A stretch of DNA of 64,000 bases from Tupaia tana (GCA_026018925.1 JAKSZU010000031.1:9939467-10003466), one strand, 5' to 3'; shown: positions 20,130 to 29,867, counted from the stretch's first letter. Notes: generated by a model from the letters alone, not told the origin. Made by a program: numbers and translations.

Positions 20130-20374
20130 TCTTTTATTAATTTTTATTTGCTGGAGAATGCATCCACTCCTCAGAGGGCAGGGAGAAAGCAGTCCCCAAC
20201 GGGACACGACCAGGCTGCCACCTTCTCTCCTCCATCTCTCCACCCTGTCGGGGTTTGGAGTACGCACACACCTGCGACTGTTGTGGTTTTCCAGCCACCT
20301 GGGCCAGGACTCGAACAGCTCGGTCAGCCATGTAGAATCTGGCTGCCTTAAACTACCCAGCCCCAGAGCCGACC
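20130..20374 (-). mobile_element. Type 1-old SINE
   Basis: Reversed body with GCTGCCACCTTCTCTCCTCC, B box GGACTCGAACAG, and a decayed head ending AGAGCCGACC. Confidence 0.7.
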
Positions 20375-20406
20375 TCATTAGCATACTTTAAAACTTTGTC
20401 ATACAA

Positions 20407-20645
20407 GGGCCAGCAGATGGTGTAGCGGTTTGAATCCTGGATCTGGTGTCTTCACACTCACGCTGGGCGCGTGTGCATACATGCACAAGTTCCCAGGAGG
20501 AGAATGGAGGAGAAGGGATTGTGGCATGGCCATCCCCCTTGGGGGGAGTGATTTCTCACTTTCCCTGTCACTGTGTCTGTCTCTTTCTCTCTGGCAAGTG
20601 AATATGCCGGAGGGCAGAAAACTCTTTAAAAACAAACAAAAAACC
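20407..20645 (+). mobile_element. Type 1 SINE with small head deletion
   Basis: GGGCCAGCAGATGGTGTAGC is followed directly by GGTTTGAATCCTGGATCTGG. About 35 bp between the A and B boxes are missing. The rest is colinear, with an (AAAC)n tail. Confidence 0.88.
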
Positions 20646-20756
20646 CTTTTGTGATGCAGAGCTCGCTAGCCACCGTAGCAAGCACTGGTACACACTGCTA
20701 CTCAGACGCTATGCCCACAGGACTGTCCCGGGCTTGGTTCCTAGCCTACCCTAAAA

Positions 20757-20854
20757 GCCAGGCATGGTGCTGTCCGCATCAGTCCCAGCTACTCGGGAGG
20801 CTGAGGCAGGAGCCCCAGAACACAGCCCGGCCCCGTCTAAGACACGAAACAAAA
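20757..20854 (+). mobile_element. 7SL-derived SINE monomer (FLAM/B1-like)
   Basis: GCCAGGCATGGTGCTGTCCG, then CAGTCCCAGCTACTCGGGAG and GCTGAGGCAGGAG, the 5' domain of 7SL RNA and of Alu, B1 and FLAM monomers, with an A-box-like start. After GCAGGAG a large internal stretch is missing, and GGCCCCGTCTAAGACACGAA closes it, like the Alu 'CCCCGTCTC' end, with an A-rich tail. Such monomers are known only from primates, rodents and tree shrews. Confidence 0.85.
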
Positions 20855-20989
20855 CCCAGCACAGAGTCGTCGTCCATGATACAGCCGTGGTGTCCTCGTT
20901 AGACTTGCCCATGTCCACGATCTTCTCAGGGTTGCAAAGAAGAAGGTCCTTATTCATTACTGATGAAAATCCCCACGATCCTTTTCTAC

Positions 20990-21132
20990 TTTGGGCAGCA
21001 ACACTGGGACCTTCATTTTCTCGACAATGAGGATTAAAGGGCTAAGCTGGACGACGTCTGTCTGGGAAGCCACTGGCAGGGCTGGCATCAGGATTGGAAC
21101 CCTGTGCCTGTCTCTTTGCCAGACGCTTTACC
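20990..21132 (-). mobile_element. Probable MIR SINE fragment
   Basis: ACAATGAGGATTAAAGGGCT and GCATCAGGATTGGAACCCTG follow the reversed MIR core and head. Diverged. Confidence 0.45.
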
Positions 21133-21322
21133 TGGGAGGAAACATGAGGAATGAGTTAAGCTGAGCCACCCCCCCACCCCATGGCATCCGTGTGGCCCTC
21201 CCTGCCCATTAAAGTCTCTGCAGACATCACCGTTGCCACAGTGTTCACACAGCTTGGATTTAGATACCTGAAAATGGGTGGTGGAGATGGTAGTTAGTTC
21301 AACAACGTGAATGTACCTGGGA

Positions 21323-21585
21323 TGTTTTTTTTTAAGATAGGTTTTTGCTACAGGGCTTGTGCGCTCACTAGAATGACAGAGAAAGATAGAGAGACAGAAA
21401 GTGAGAAATCACCCCCCAGGGGGGATGGCCATGGCATAATCCCTTCTCCCCCATTCTCCTCTCAGGATCTTGAGCATGCATGCACATGCACCCGGCATGA
21501 GTTTAAGCCACCGGGTCTAGGACTCGAACTGCGGTCAGCTACGTGAGAGTCCAGCGACATAGCAATTATGCTAACTGCTGGTCCC
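21323..21585 (-). mobile_element. Type 1 SINE
   Basis: Full length from a T run to AACTGCTGGTCCC. The B box in reverse is GGACTCGAACTG. Moderately diverged. Confidence 0.92.
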
Positions 21586-21639
21586 TGTTGGAATTCTGGA
21601 CTGTGCACTTAAGAATGGACATGGTGGCCAATATTGCAA

Positions 21640-21876
21640 CCTGTGTTTGTCTTTTCGGTTGGTTATAGGCCACAGAGAGACGGAGAGTGGGAAAGTGAGA
21701 AGTCACCTCCAGGGGGGAAGGCCACACCGCAATCCCTTCTCCTCCGTTCTCCTCTACGAATCTTTTGCATGGACATACACACACCTACTGATTTTCAAGC
21801 TGCTGGGTCGAGGTCTTGATCGAGTTGATCATGTGGGATCCAGTTCCTTAACCTCTACACCATCTATGGTCCCCAT
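21640..21876 (-). mobile_element. Type 1-old SINE
   Basis: CCGCAATCCCTTCTCCTCCG body, B-box region altered (AGGTCTTGATCGAG), and a head ending CACCATCTATGGTCCCC. Confidence 0.78.
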
Positions 21877-22724
21877 GGAAACCTGTATTATGTCACAGTT
21901 AAAAAGTATAAAAAGCTCGCCCCTCGTCTCTTCTCTGTTGTTCTGCTTTTCTTTCCCCTTATTCCTTCAACGTCCTTGCTTTAAAATTCTCCCAACCTCG
22001 GAAACTTGAGTTGAAACATGACCTCGTCTCTTAGGTTCTTAGTCACTGCCCGCCACGGAGGGGGGCTCTGCCTTCTCTGAACGGCCCCGGTGGCATGTTG
22101 AGGTTGCCAGCACACTGGCTTTGCAAATCTGAGTACCCCTGGGTCTTGTTGGTCTAGGCGGGTCACGCCGCCCCCAACCAGCCTCACGACACTGTATACT
22201 CCGGAGGTCGTGTTTTCCTCCTCAGATCCAACCCAGTGTCTTATGCATAATAAGTCTTCAAGCGGAATAATGTGACAGTTATGTCCCTGTCTTCTTTTTG
22301 ACACAACTTGAGGGAAGAGACGGGAATCGTCTGCAGTGCTTACGCGATTGTGCATGCTGCCAGCATAGGCCTGCTTATGGTCTTCCGTTTAGCAATTTAA
22401 ATTTTGGGGAAGGGCCTCAAACTGGCGTGACGCTCTTTGAATGAGTGGAGATAAGCTCCGTGCTCAAGAAAGAACTTCCTGACCTCTTAATACTTCTTTC
22501 GGTTCCCTAATCTTTAAATAACGTTTCTAGCAATAATTCCATTTTCCACACATATAGCAGAAGATCTAGGCCTCACCTCAATAGAAAGTCACTCTTTTTT
22601 GAATTTTATTAGGTTTCTGTTTAACTGGGAGTAATAGCTCTGTCAGTAGAATTGCATATAAACATTTTTTTCAAAGAAATAAAGAGTAAACCTTTATTTG
22701 TTATCTTTATGTAATAGTAAGTTG
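21877..22724. other. Unique sequence, 0.85 kb
   Basis: A 124-codon minus-strand open frame (21981-22355) and a short CpG-containing patch are present. No motif, exon or repeat is recognised. Confidence 0.5.
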
Positions 22725-22760
22725 GATGAAAAGTCTTCAAAAAGTTCATAGAAAATATAT

Positions 22761-22925
22761 TGGGATGCGGCCAGCAAGTGGCTTAGTGGTTAAGGGCGCT
22801 GGACTCCCACATGGCCAACCACAGTTTGAGTCCTGAACCTGGAGGCTCGTTCTCTCTCGCTCTCTCTCTCTGTCCCTCCTTGGTCAAATTAAAATAAAAA
22901 AAGTTAAATAAAGTAATTCTTTAAA
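22761..22925 (+). mobile_element. Type 2 SINE inside a MITE
   Basis: Head GCGGCCAGCAAGTGGCTTAG and the 3' end GGTCAAATTAAAATAAAAAA, then AAGTAATTCTTTAA. The TSD AAAATATAT is at 22752-22760 and 22926-22934. Confidence 0.92.
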
Positions 22926-22934
22926 AAAATATAT

Positions 22935-23010
22935 GGGGCCGTCAGAAAAGTCTTGACATGTTTTTCTATGTTCTATGCACAAATGCATAGTGACTTTTTC
23001 GACAACCCAG
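22935..23010. mobile_element. Short MITE, family M-b
   Basis: About 76 bp with terminal inverted repeats: left GGGGCCGTCAGAAAAGTCTT, right (reversed) TGGGTTGTCGAAAAAGTCAC. A second copy is at 39205-39286. Size and palindromic form resemble MADE1-like mariner MITEs, but the sequence differs. Confidence 0.72.
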
Positions 23011-23209
23011 TGATATGGAGAAACTATTCATGATTTTTTTTGCACCAAAATAAACTTGTATTTTTAATTTTTATTGTTTTTTACAAACTTTCTTGAAGCC
23101 CCCTCATGTTGTGGATACAATTGTGGAAAATGAGCTATGTGTCCTGACGAATCAACTGTTTATGCCCGACTTTGTTTGTAACCCTATAAACTGTTAAGGA
23201 GTAAATGAG

Positions 23210-23468
23210 GGGACCAGCAAATGGTGTAATGGTTATGTCCCTGGACTCACACATAGCTGACTGCAGTTCGCGTCCTGGACCCGGAGGTTTGAAACTCACA
23301 CTGGGCACGTGTGCATCCATGGCCAAAATCCTGAGAGGAGAATGAAGGAGAAGGGATGACGGCATGGCCATCCCTCCTGCAGAATGATTTCTCACTTTCT
23401 GTCTCTCTGTCTCTCTGGTGAGTGCACACATCCTATGGCAAAAATCTCTCTTAAAAAAATAAAAGGGG
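23210..23468 (+). mobile_element. Type 1 SINE
   Basis: GGGGACCAGCAAATGGTG to CCTATGGCAAAAATCTC with an A run. The TSD GTAAATGAG is at about 23201-23209 and 23474-23482. Confidence 0.9.
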
Positions 23469-23585
23469 GGGTAGTAAATGAGATATAGCTTTCATGCTCA
23501 TTTTACCTGGCTCCAACTTGGTGGATATGGCTCACAGTAAATACGTATTGTTCTAGATACTTTCTTTCCTGATTTGTTCATGATA

Positions 23586-23800
23586 AAGTGTGTGTGCATG
23601 GATGTGGGGAGAGAGAGAGAGAGAGACAAGCACCATCCACAGGTTCTGGTCACAGCACGATCTCTTTCCTCCATCGTCCATGCTGTCTGACCTTGGGCAC
23701 TCACCCACAGCCTGGTATGTTTAGGGCTGGCCACGAAAGCCATCCAAACCGCAGTTTGCCATGTGGGATCCAGCTTCTCTTGAGTAGTACATCCCCATGA
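23586..23800 (-). mobile_element. Type 1-old SINE, strongly diverged
   Basis: A GA run (about 23610-23627), CACGATCTCTTTCCTCCATC, then CCATGTGGGATCCAGCTTCT near the head. The type assignment is tentative. Confidence 0.5.
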
Positions 23801-23910
23801 CCGCAGGGCAGGCCTTATTGGTCGGTGTTCTAATAAGTGATTATAGAATGGTTCAACAGTCCTCTCCTCTTGTTTTCCTGCCACTGCTTTTATTTTTCAG
23901 AAAATCGGTT

Positions 23911-24131
23911 GAGTGGCAGGGCGGTGGCACAGTGGTGAGACATTACGCTCCGTGAGGTTGACCCCTATGGCAAGGGTCTGAGTTTGCGTCCAGAGACCTC
24001 CCTGAGTATGCCAGGCACAGGTCTGTACCCCAGTGCAAAGGCTGGCTGAGGCCGGGAGTGGATCCTGGTGTGAAGATCCTGCTGTGCATTCTCTCTCCCA
24101 CGTGTGGAAGAAATAAACCAAATAAACTGTT
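23911..24131 (+). mobile_element. Type 3 SINE
   Basis: GGCGGTGGCACAGTGGTGAG head, CAGAGACCTCCCTGAGTATG and GGTGTGAAGATCCTGCTGTG, ending GGAAGAAATAAACCAAATAA. One of the better type 3 copies. Confidence 0.87.
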
Positions 24132-25245
24132 GCAAAACAAAAGAGAAAATGAGATCATCGTGACTAGCTTACACTTTTTTCCTTACTGCTTTCTATATTG
24201 TAAGCTGCACTCATTCACTTCCAGATTGTCTCAAGAAACATCTTTCTAGACAGACCTGCTATGCCCAAGCTCAGATTGGAGTATATTCTCTCTCATTCTT
24301 CAGCATTGCATCATCTACTCCGAGTTTCAAGATGAGATATTAGGTGCTGATTTGGATCACCTGCACAGGTGCGTTCCGTCTGAGCCCCACAGCTGGCTTT
24401 GTTCCTGTCTTTCTCTTCAAGCGTGTGGTGATTTTCCTTCCTCTCTGTCCTTCCACACCCATGGCGTCTCTCCAACTGGATCCCGTCCAAGGCTAACATT
24501 TTCTACACTTCTTGAGAAGTAAAGCAGTTCTTCAGCCATTTGTCAGTGGAACTGAGTTCCATTCATGAGAGTCCTTAGCAAATAAGAGTGTAAGAAAGGA
24601 GTTTGCTGCGTCCAACAAAAATACATATGTGGAGATAGGTCACAGTCTGGCTCAAGCAGCTGTCATTTCATAAAGGAAAATAACCGTTGGCTATAAATAT
24701 CCCATGTGTTGATTCCCTCTCTTTTTTCCCCAAGCAAGTTGAGATGTTTAAGTTGCAAGTATGAGTATTTGTCGAGCGACTGTATTTTGATATCAAAACA
24801 GGACAAGTACAGAGTGAAAGGCATCACTAATAATTAGCAAGACAGCAGACAGAAACCAGTATGCTTCCTGGCAGACAGGTCTGTGCAGTTACCCTCGTTA
24901 TCTCCTAAGCAGGAGGAACTGAGGCCAGTTTCTAGGTCTTCTAACTACAGTCACTAATGAAAGTTCTAAAGCCTGCTAGAGAAGAGACGCTACAAATCTT
25001 GATTGTAATGACTGTCTCTATGGGGATGCCAAATTAGCTCCTCGAAAATAAAAATTGTAATTAGCCCTTCACATTATAGTTCAATCCAACTTTAACTGGT
25101 GGGAAAATGCAAGAATCAATACAGGGATAATTATAATACTTATTCACTCATTCATTCATTCATTCACTATGCAGACATGTCAGACCATCCCTATATTCTA
25201 TGAGTTGCCAATCTAAAGAGGGAGAAAGAGAAACTAACAGCTTGA
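24132..25245. other. Unique sequence, 1.1 kb
   Basis: No repeat recognised except (ATTC)n at about 25139-25167. No credible exon. Confidence 0.5.
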
Positions 25246-25655
25246 AAAAGTGTGGCACATATACTCTAAGGAATAGTACTCAACCATAAGGACAACAAGA
25301 CCCTGGCATTCAACAGAAAGTGGTGAATATGGAAGATTTACTGTTGAGTGAAGCAAGCCAGGCTATGAAAGAGAGACACTGTGTATCTCCACTTAACATA
25401 AATTGAGTGTCTGCACTTTGTGGCAGAAACTGAAAGATTAGAAGATATAGAGGCATGAGAACTGGTTATGGATACTAGAGAGAGTGTGGGAAGAGGGTGA
25501 GAGAGGGGAAGAGTTTGAGGAAATAAATGAAGAAAAAAATAGAGAGGCAAGATATTTATGGGACATGGGGGGGTGGGAAACAAAAAATCTGTAGTCCTGT
25601 GATTGTTTGTGTAGTAGGCTATGGGCACATGAAAAAGGGGCACCTACTCAAAAGG
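25246..25655 (+). mobile_element. L1 3' end (5'-truncated L1)
   Basis: AGTGTGGCACATATACTCTA, GGAATAGTACTCAACCATAA and GAAGATTTACTGTTGAGTGA are the same blocks as in the L1 3' end at 63262-63700 and, reversed, at 42660-43135. They resemble the 'GGAATACTATTCAGCCATAA' region of mammalian L1. The copy ends without a clear poly-A. Confidence 0.8.
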
Positions 25656-25875
25656 AGGTGCTGATGGGAGGGACTTATGGTGGGCAGAATAATGATCCCC
25701 CAGAAGGTGTCTGCGTCGTAACTGTGGAAACATGTGGATGTGTTATCATGCATGGCAAAGGGGACTTTTAAGGTCTAAATTGAGTATCTTAAAATGGGAA
25801 GATTATCTGGGATTATCTGGGTGGACCCAATGCACTCTCAAGAGTACCTACGGGAGAGGGACAGGAAAGATGTGA

Positions 25876-27154
25876 CGCAGGATGGCTTTGGCAATGTTTG
25901 GGTTCTTGGTATTTCAGACAAAGAATTGAACAAAACACAGTAATAGCCAAAGCAAAGGGTAGTTTATTAAGTAAAAGTGAAAGTAGACTCCAGAGAGGTA
26001 GGAGCTGCCTGAGCACAATAGAGAAAGAGTGACTCAAAGACCCCAGTAGTTACTTTCCATGGTGTTTATAATTCCTTAACTGGGTCCTGTTGGTTGATGG
26101 TTGGTGAAGCCCACTGATTGCTTCCATCTCATTGGCTGTATCAAATGTGGCTGTGCCCTCTGCTTTCTTTTCACTGGCTACATAGCAAATGCACTGGGCC
26201 CACCAATTCATCTCATTGGCTACATATCAAATGTGGCTTGTTGCTCTGATTCATCTCATTGGCTCTAAAAAATGTGTCTGGGCCCACTGATTACTTTACT
26301 TTCATCTCGTAGGCTACATATCAAATGTGACTGGACCCACTGATTCATCTCATTGGCTATCTCAAATGTGCCTGGTCCCACTGATTCATCTCATTGGCTA
26401 TCTCAGATGTGCCTGGTCCCACTGATTCATCTCATTGGCTATCTCAAATGTGCCTGGGTCCACTGATTCACCTCATTGGCTATCTCTAATGTGGCTTGGC
26501 CCACTGGTTCATTCTATTAGCTATCGCAAACGTGCCTGGTCCCACTGATTCATCTCATTGGCTGTCTCAGATGTGCCTGGTCCCACTGATTCATCTCATT
26601 GGCTATCTCAAATGTGCCTGGGTCCACTGATTCATCTCATTGGCTATCTCTAATGTGGCTTGGCCCACTGGTTCATTCTATTAGCTACCGCAAACGTGCC
26701 TGCGCCCACTGATTCATCTCATTGGCTATCTCAAATGTGCCTGGGCCCACTGATTCATTTCATTGGCTCTCTCTAACGTGGCTTGGCCCACTGGTTCATC
26801 CTATTGGCTATCACAAATGTGGCTAGGCCCTCTGATTCATCACATTGGCTCTATCAAATATGGCTGGGCCCTCTGATTACTTTTATCTCATTGGCTACAT
26901 ACGAAATGTGGCTAGGCCCACTGATTCATCTCATTGGCTACATATGAAATGTGGCTGGACCCACTGGTTTATCTCATTGCTCTGTGAAATGTGGTTTAAT
27001 CAGCTAGATATCCGCCACTGAAAATCTCCCACCTACATTTCCTTGAGTGGGGAATTTTCTGTCTTGTTTTTTCTAGCTAGCCACATAGGTGGGTGCTTCA
27101 ACCCCCTTACCTGCTCCCATTTCTCAACTTTCTTCCTGTCTCACTTGGAGAAGA
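25876..27154 (-). mobile_element. Solo ERV (class I-like) LTR with CCAAT minisatellite in U3
   Basis: On the minus strand the order is U3 with the minisatellite (26990 down to about 26100), TATA-like TTATAAAC (26064-26071), R, the polyadenylation signal AATAAA (25963-25968), and a U5 reading TTCAATTCTTTGTCTGAAAT. No internal region or second LTR is seen, so it is a solo LTR. It split an older MLT1-type LTR. Both junctions carry the word AGATGTGA (25868-25875 and 27155-27162), longer than the usual ERV target duplication, so the exact ends are uncertain. It is clearly younger than the MLT1. Confidence 0.75.
26100..26990 (-). repeat. 41-bp minisatellite, about 21 units, CCAAT box in most units
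   Basis: The period is 41 bp (CTGATTCAT recurs at 26340, 26381 and 26422). On the minus strand most units contain AGCCAATGAGATGAATCAGT, a CCAAT (NF-Y type) motif in LTR orientation. The units at both edges are more diverged. A 164-bp (four-unit) higher-order repeat is visible: the variant with CTAATGTGGCTTGGCCCACT and TTAGCTA(T/C)CGCAAACG occurs twice, 164 bp apart. Confidence 0.93.
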
Positions 27155-27415
27155 AGATGTGAGGATGGAAGCAGAGCTTTGAACCATGAAGCCAGGACCC
27201 CAGGAGTGTGGGTGTCTCCTAGACATTGGAAAATGCAAGGAGTGAATTCCTCCCTGGAGCCTCTACAAGGAGCACAGCTCTCTGCAGGTGCCTGGACCTT
27301 AGCCCAGCAGGAACCGTATTAGATTTCAGACCTCCAAAGCAATTACACAGTAAATCTGTGTTGTAGTAAGCCACTGTTTGTTGGAGGCAGTTATAACAGC
27401 CCTTGGAACAGGGTT

Positions 27416-27649
27416 AACGGAGGCTTCCCAGAGCATCTGGGCATTGGAGGCTGACATGAAGATGGTCCAGGTGGGAAAAGGCAGGCATCTGAGGAAGACC
27501 CAGCTCAGACCTCTGCCAGTAATGGAGAGTTCTGAGCTGTGCAGCAGCAAGTAGAATTAGGGGGCTAATTTAAGTCCACAGGGATTGAAGTCTTCAGTGT
27601 AAAGGCTGGACCAAGTCCCAGTAATGAAGATAGAAGGAGAGGATTAAAA
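27416..27649. other. Unique sequence
   Basis: Short unique spacer between the MLT1 and the type 2 array. Nothing recognised. Confidence 0.5.
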
Positions 27650-27660
27650 AACTATTTACA

Positions 27661-27790
27661 GGGGCCAGCCGGTGGTATGGTCGGGGCACTGAACTTCCAC
27701 ATGGCCAACCATCGTTCAAGTCGTGGACCTGGCGACTTGCTTTCTCACTTAGCCTTTCTCTCTCTGGTTAAGTTAAAAAATAACAATAAC
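27661..27790 (+). mobile_element. Type 2 SINE, array unit 1
   Basis: GGGGCCAGCCGGTGGTATGG to GGTTAAGTTAAAAAATAACA. It lacks the AATAATTCTTTAAAA end. Confidence 0.88.
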
Positions 27791-27938
27791 AGGGGCCAGC
27801 AGGTGGCATGGTGGCTAAGGCACTGGACTCCCACATGGTCGAACATCGTCCCAGATCTCTTGTGGCTTGCTTTCTCACTTTCCCTCTCTTTCTCTCTCAC
27901 TCTTTCCCTCTCTGGTCAAATTAAAAATAAATAAATAG
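27791..27938 (+). mobile_element. Type 2 SINE, array unit 2
   Basis: GGGGCCAGCAGGTGGCATGG to GGTCAAATTAAAAATAAATA. A few bases of the B-box region are lost (CATCGTCCCAGATC). Confidence 0.88.
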
Positions 27939-28135
27939 GGACTGGACTCCCATATGGCTGAACGCATTTTGAGTCCCAGACCTGGCAGCTCGCTTTCTCA
28001 CTTTCTCTCTCTCTCTCTGTCCCTCTCTGGTCAAGTTAAAATAAATAGATAAATTAAATTAAAAAAAAAAAAACTTAAGGAAAATAATAACAAACAAAAT
28101 TAAATAAATAATTCTTTATTTAAAAAAAAAATTAC
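27939..28135 (+). mobile_element. Type 2 SINE, array unit 3, headless
   Basis: It starts at GGGACTGGACTCCCATATGG, lacking about 35 bp of head, and has the complete 3' end including AAATAAATAATTCTTTATTT and an A run. Confidence 0.85.
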
Positions 28136-28138
28136 ATG

Positions 28139-28302
28139 GGGCTAGTAGGTGGCTTAGTGGTTAAGGCACTAGGCTCCCACATGGCTGACCATGGTTTGAG
28201 TCCCAGACCTGGTGGTTTGCTTTCTCACTTTCCCTCTCTCTCTGTCTCTCTCTGGTTAAATTAAAATAATAATAAATTAAATAATGATTTAAAAAAAAAG
28301 AC
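28139..28302 (+). mobile_element. Type 2 SINE, array unit 4
   Basis: GGGGCTAGTAGGTGGCTTAG to ATTAAATAATGATTTAAAAA. The 11-bp word AACTATTTACA follows it (28303-28313) and also precedes unit 1 (27650-27660). Confidence 0.9.
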
Positions 28303-28424
28303 AACTATTTACATCAACACAACTTCCCTGTGGAAGACAGAGAAGACAAGTAATAGTGGCTTGTTATACTTTAAAGGGAACTTCAGAAATGTTTATTTAT
28401 TTATATTAGGATACAGTTAAAATA

Positions 28425-28590
28425 GCTGAAACTCTGCTAATGCACTTCATCCCTTATGCCATTCTGGGCAGATCACTTCATCTCTGTACATCTTCCTTGT
28501 CTGCCAGGGGAAACAGCCACACCTCTAACACCTGTATCTTAGGTTTGTTGTGAGAATTACGGAGTCTGGCACGTTAGCAGTCAATAAACA
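28425..28590 (+). mobile_element. MIR SINE
   Basis: GGGCAGATCACTTCATCTCT, TTGTTGTGAGAATTACGGAG, then GTCTGGCACG and AGCAGTCAATAAAC are the MIR core and 3' end in order. Confidence 0.75.
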
Positions 28591-28693
28591 AAAAACAGGT
28601 ATTTCCTGTACACTTCCTTAATAACATTCCCGTGCCTGCTAGACAGGTACGAGAGATTGTTTCAGTCATCTTTGCTCTTAAAATCGTCCTTTG

Positions 28694-28949
28694 TGGGACC
28701 AGCAGATGGCGTAATGGCTGTGTTGCTGGATTCCTATGTAGTCAACCGCGGTTCAAGTTCCAGACCCGGTGGCTTAAACTCATGCCGGGCGCGTGTGCGT
28801 GCGTGCCCAAGATCCCGAGAGGAGAATGGAGGAGAAGGGATTGCAGCGTGGCCATCCCCCCAGGGGGTGATTTCTCACTTTCTGTCTCTGTCTCTGTCTT
28901 TCTGGTGAGTGCATGTGCCCTATAGCAAAAACCTCTCCAAAAAAAAAAG
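28694..28949 (+). mobile_element. Type 1 SINE, young
   Basis: The TSD AAAT(C/T)GTCCTTTG is at 28681-28693 and 28950-28962. Full length, with a slightly shortened G side of the palindrome. Confidence 0.95.
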
Positions 28950-29104
28950 AAATTGTCCTTTGCTCTTAGAGTCGGGATCCTTGGCACTAAAGAATCTTTG
29001 CTCCTACAGTGTGGAATGCAGAAAGGCGTAGCCATATGACGGGATCTTGGATCATGATTAAAATTTTGCCCTCTTCTTAAAAAGTGATTTTCTTTCTTTC
29101 TTTT

Positions 29105-29137
<33 letters not shown>

Positions 29138-29322
29138 TTTTTGCCACAAGGTGCATGCGCTCTCCAGAGAGAGAGGGGAAGTTATGAATCACCCCACAGA
29201 CAGAATGGCCGTGCGCTGCAAACGTTTCTCATTGAAACTCTTGTTGAGCTGTGGGCATGCTCGCACACGCAGGTGGTGTGTTTTTCAAGCCACTGGGTCC
29301 GAGACTCTGACCTGCTGGCCCA
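29105..29322 (-). mobile_element. Type 1-old SINE
   Basis: A 28-nt T run, then ATTTTTGCCACAAGGTGCAT. The middle is diverged. The head end is ACCTGCTGGCCC. Confidence 0.65.
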
Positions 29323-29339
29323 AAGTTATTTAATGTCTA

Positions 29340-29760
29340 TCACAGAGGTGTGTGCATGTGTGGATGTGTGCCCTCCACACTTCAGGATCTTGGGACTGTT
29401 TGCCCAACGTGTTTTTTTTTTTCTTTTTTTTTGGAGATGTTTTTGCTATAGGGCGCGTGCGCTCACTGGACAGACAGAGAGAGACCAAGAGATAGAAAGC
29501 GAGAAATCACCCCCCAGGGGGGATGGCCACGCTGCAATCCCTTCTCCTCCATTCTCCTCTCAGGATCTTGGGCACGCACGCACACGCGCCCGGCGTGAGT
29601 TTTAAGCCACCGGGTCTGGGACGCGAACCGCGGTCGACTACATGGGAGTCCAGCGACATAGCCATTACGCTATCTGCTGGTCCCTGCCCAGTGTGTTTTC
29701 AGGTCAGTTCAGGGTCTGAACCTGCTGTCAGCCGTGTGGCTTCCAGCACTGCCGTTCAGG
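29340..29760 (-). mobile_element. Type 1-old SINE relic split by a young copy
   Basis: The left part (29340-29415) has CTTCAGGATCTTGGGACTGT. The right part (29685-29750) has GGTCTGAACCTGCTGTCAGC and GTGTGGCTTCCAGCACTGCC. These are the reversed middle and head of one decayed copy. Confidence 0.5.
29416..29684 (-). mobile_element. Type 1 SINE, young
   Basis: The TSD TGCCCA(A/G)(C/T)GTGTTTT is at 29401-29415 and 29685-29699. It inserted into the older SINE relic. Confidence 0.95.
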
Positions 29761-29867
29761 ATGGCACGACCCACATCACCAAGGCGTGGTCCGAACTGAC
29801 TACCTTTGAAGGAATGGAGAGCAGGGTTTAAAGCTGGCTCAGTCATTGACTTCAACAACTTTTAAAT

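Larger units (their letters stand above)
22725..23105 (-). mobile_element. Mariner-type MITE (M-a) split by a SINE and a second MITE
   Basis: The left part (22725-22760) carries AAAGTCTTCAAAAAGTTCAT. The right part (about 23017-23105) carries TTTTTGCACCAAAATAAACT and ACAAACTTTCTTGAAGCCCC. Between them lie a type 2 SINE (22761-22925) and an M-b MITE (22935-23010). Confidence 0.8.
25678..27415 (+). mobile_element. MLT1-type (ERVL-MaLR) LTR, interrupted by a later LTR
   Basis: The left arm (25678-25875) holds TGGGCAGAATAATGATCCCC, GGCAAAGGGGACTTTTAAGG and GATTATCTGGGTGGACCCAA. The right arm (about 27155-27415) holds GATGTGAGGATGGAAGCAGA, CTGGAGCCTCTACAAGGAGC and TAGTAAGCCACTGTTTGTTG, all in MLT1 order. 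It is an old fossil LTR without internal genes, predating the insertion it contains. Confidence 0.78.

Noticed and set aside
26100-26990. CRISPR-like array (regular repeats)
   Set aside because: The units are contiguous 41-bp tandem repeats without spacers, inside an LTR, in a mammalian genome.
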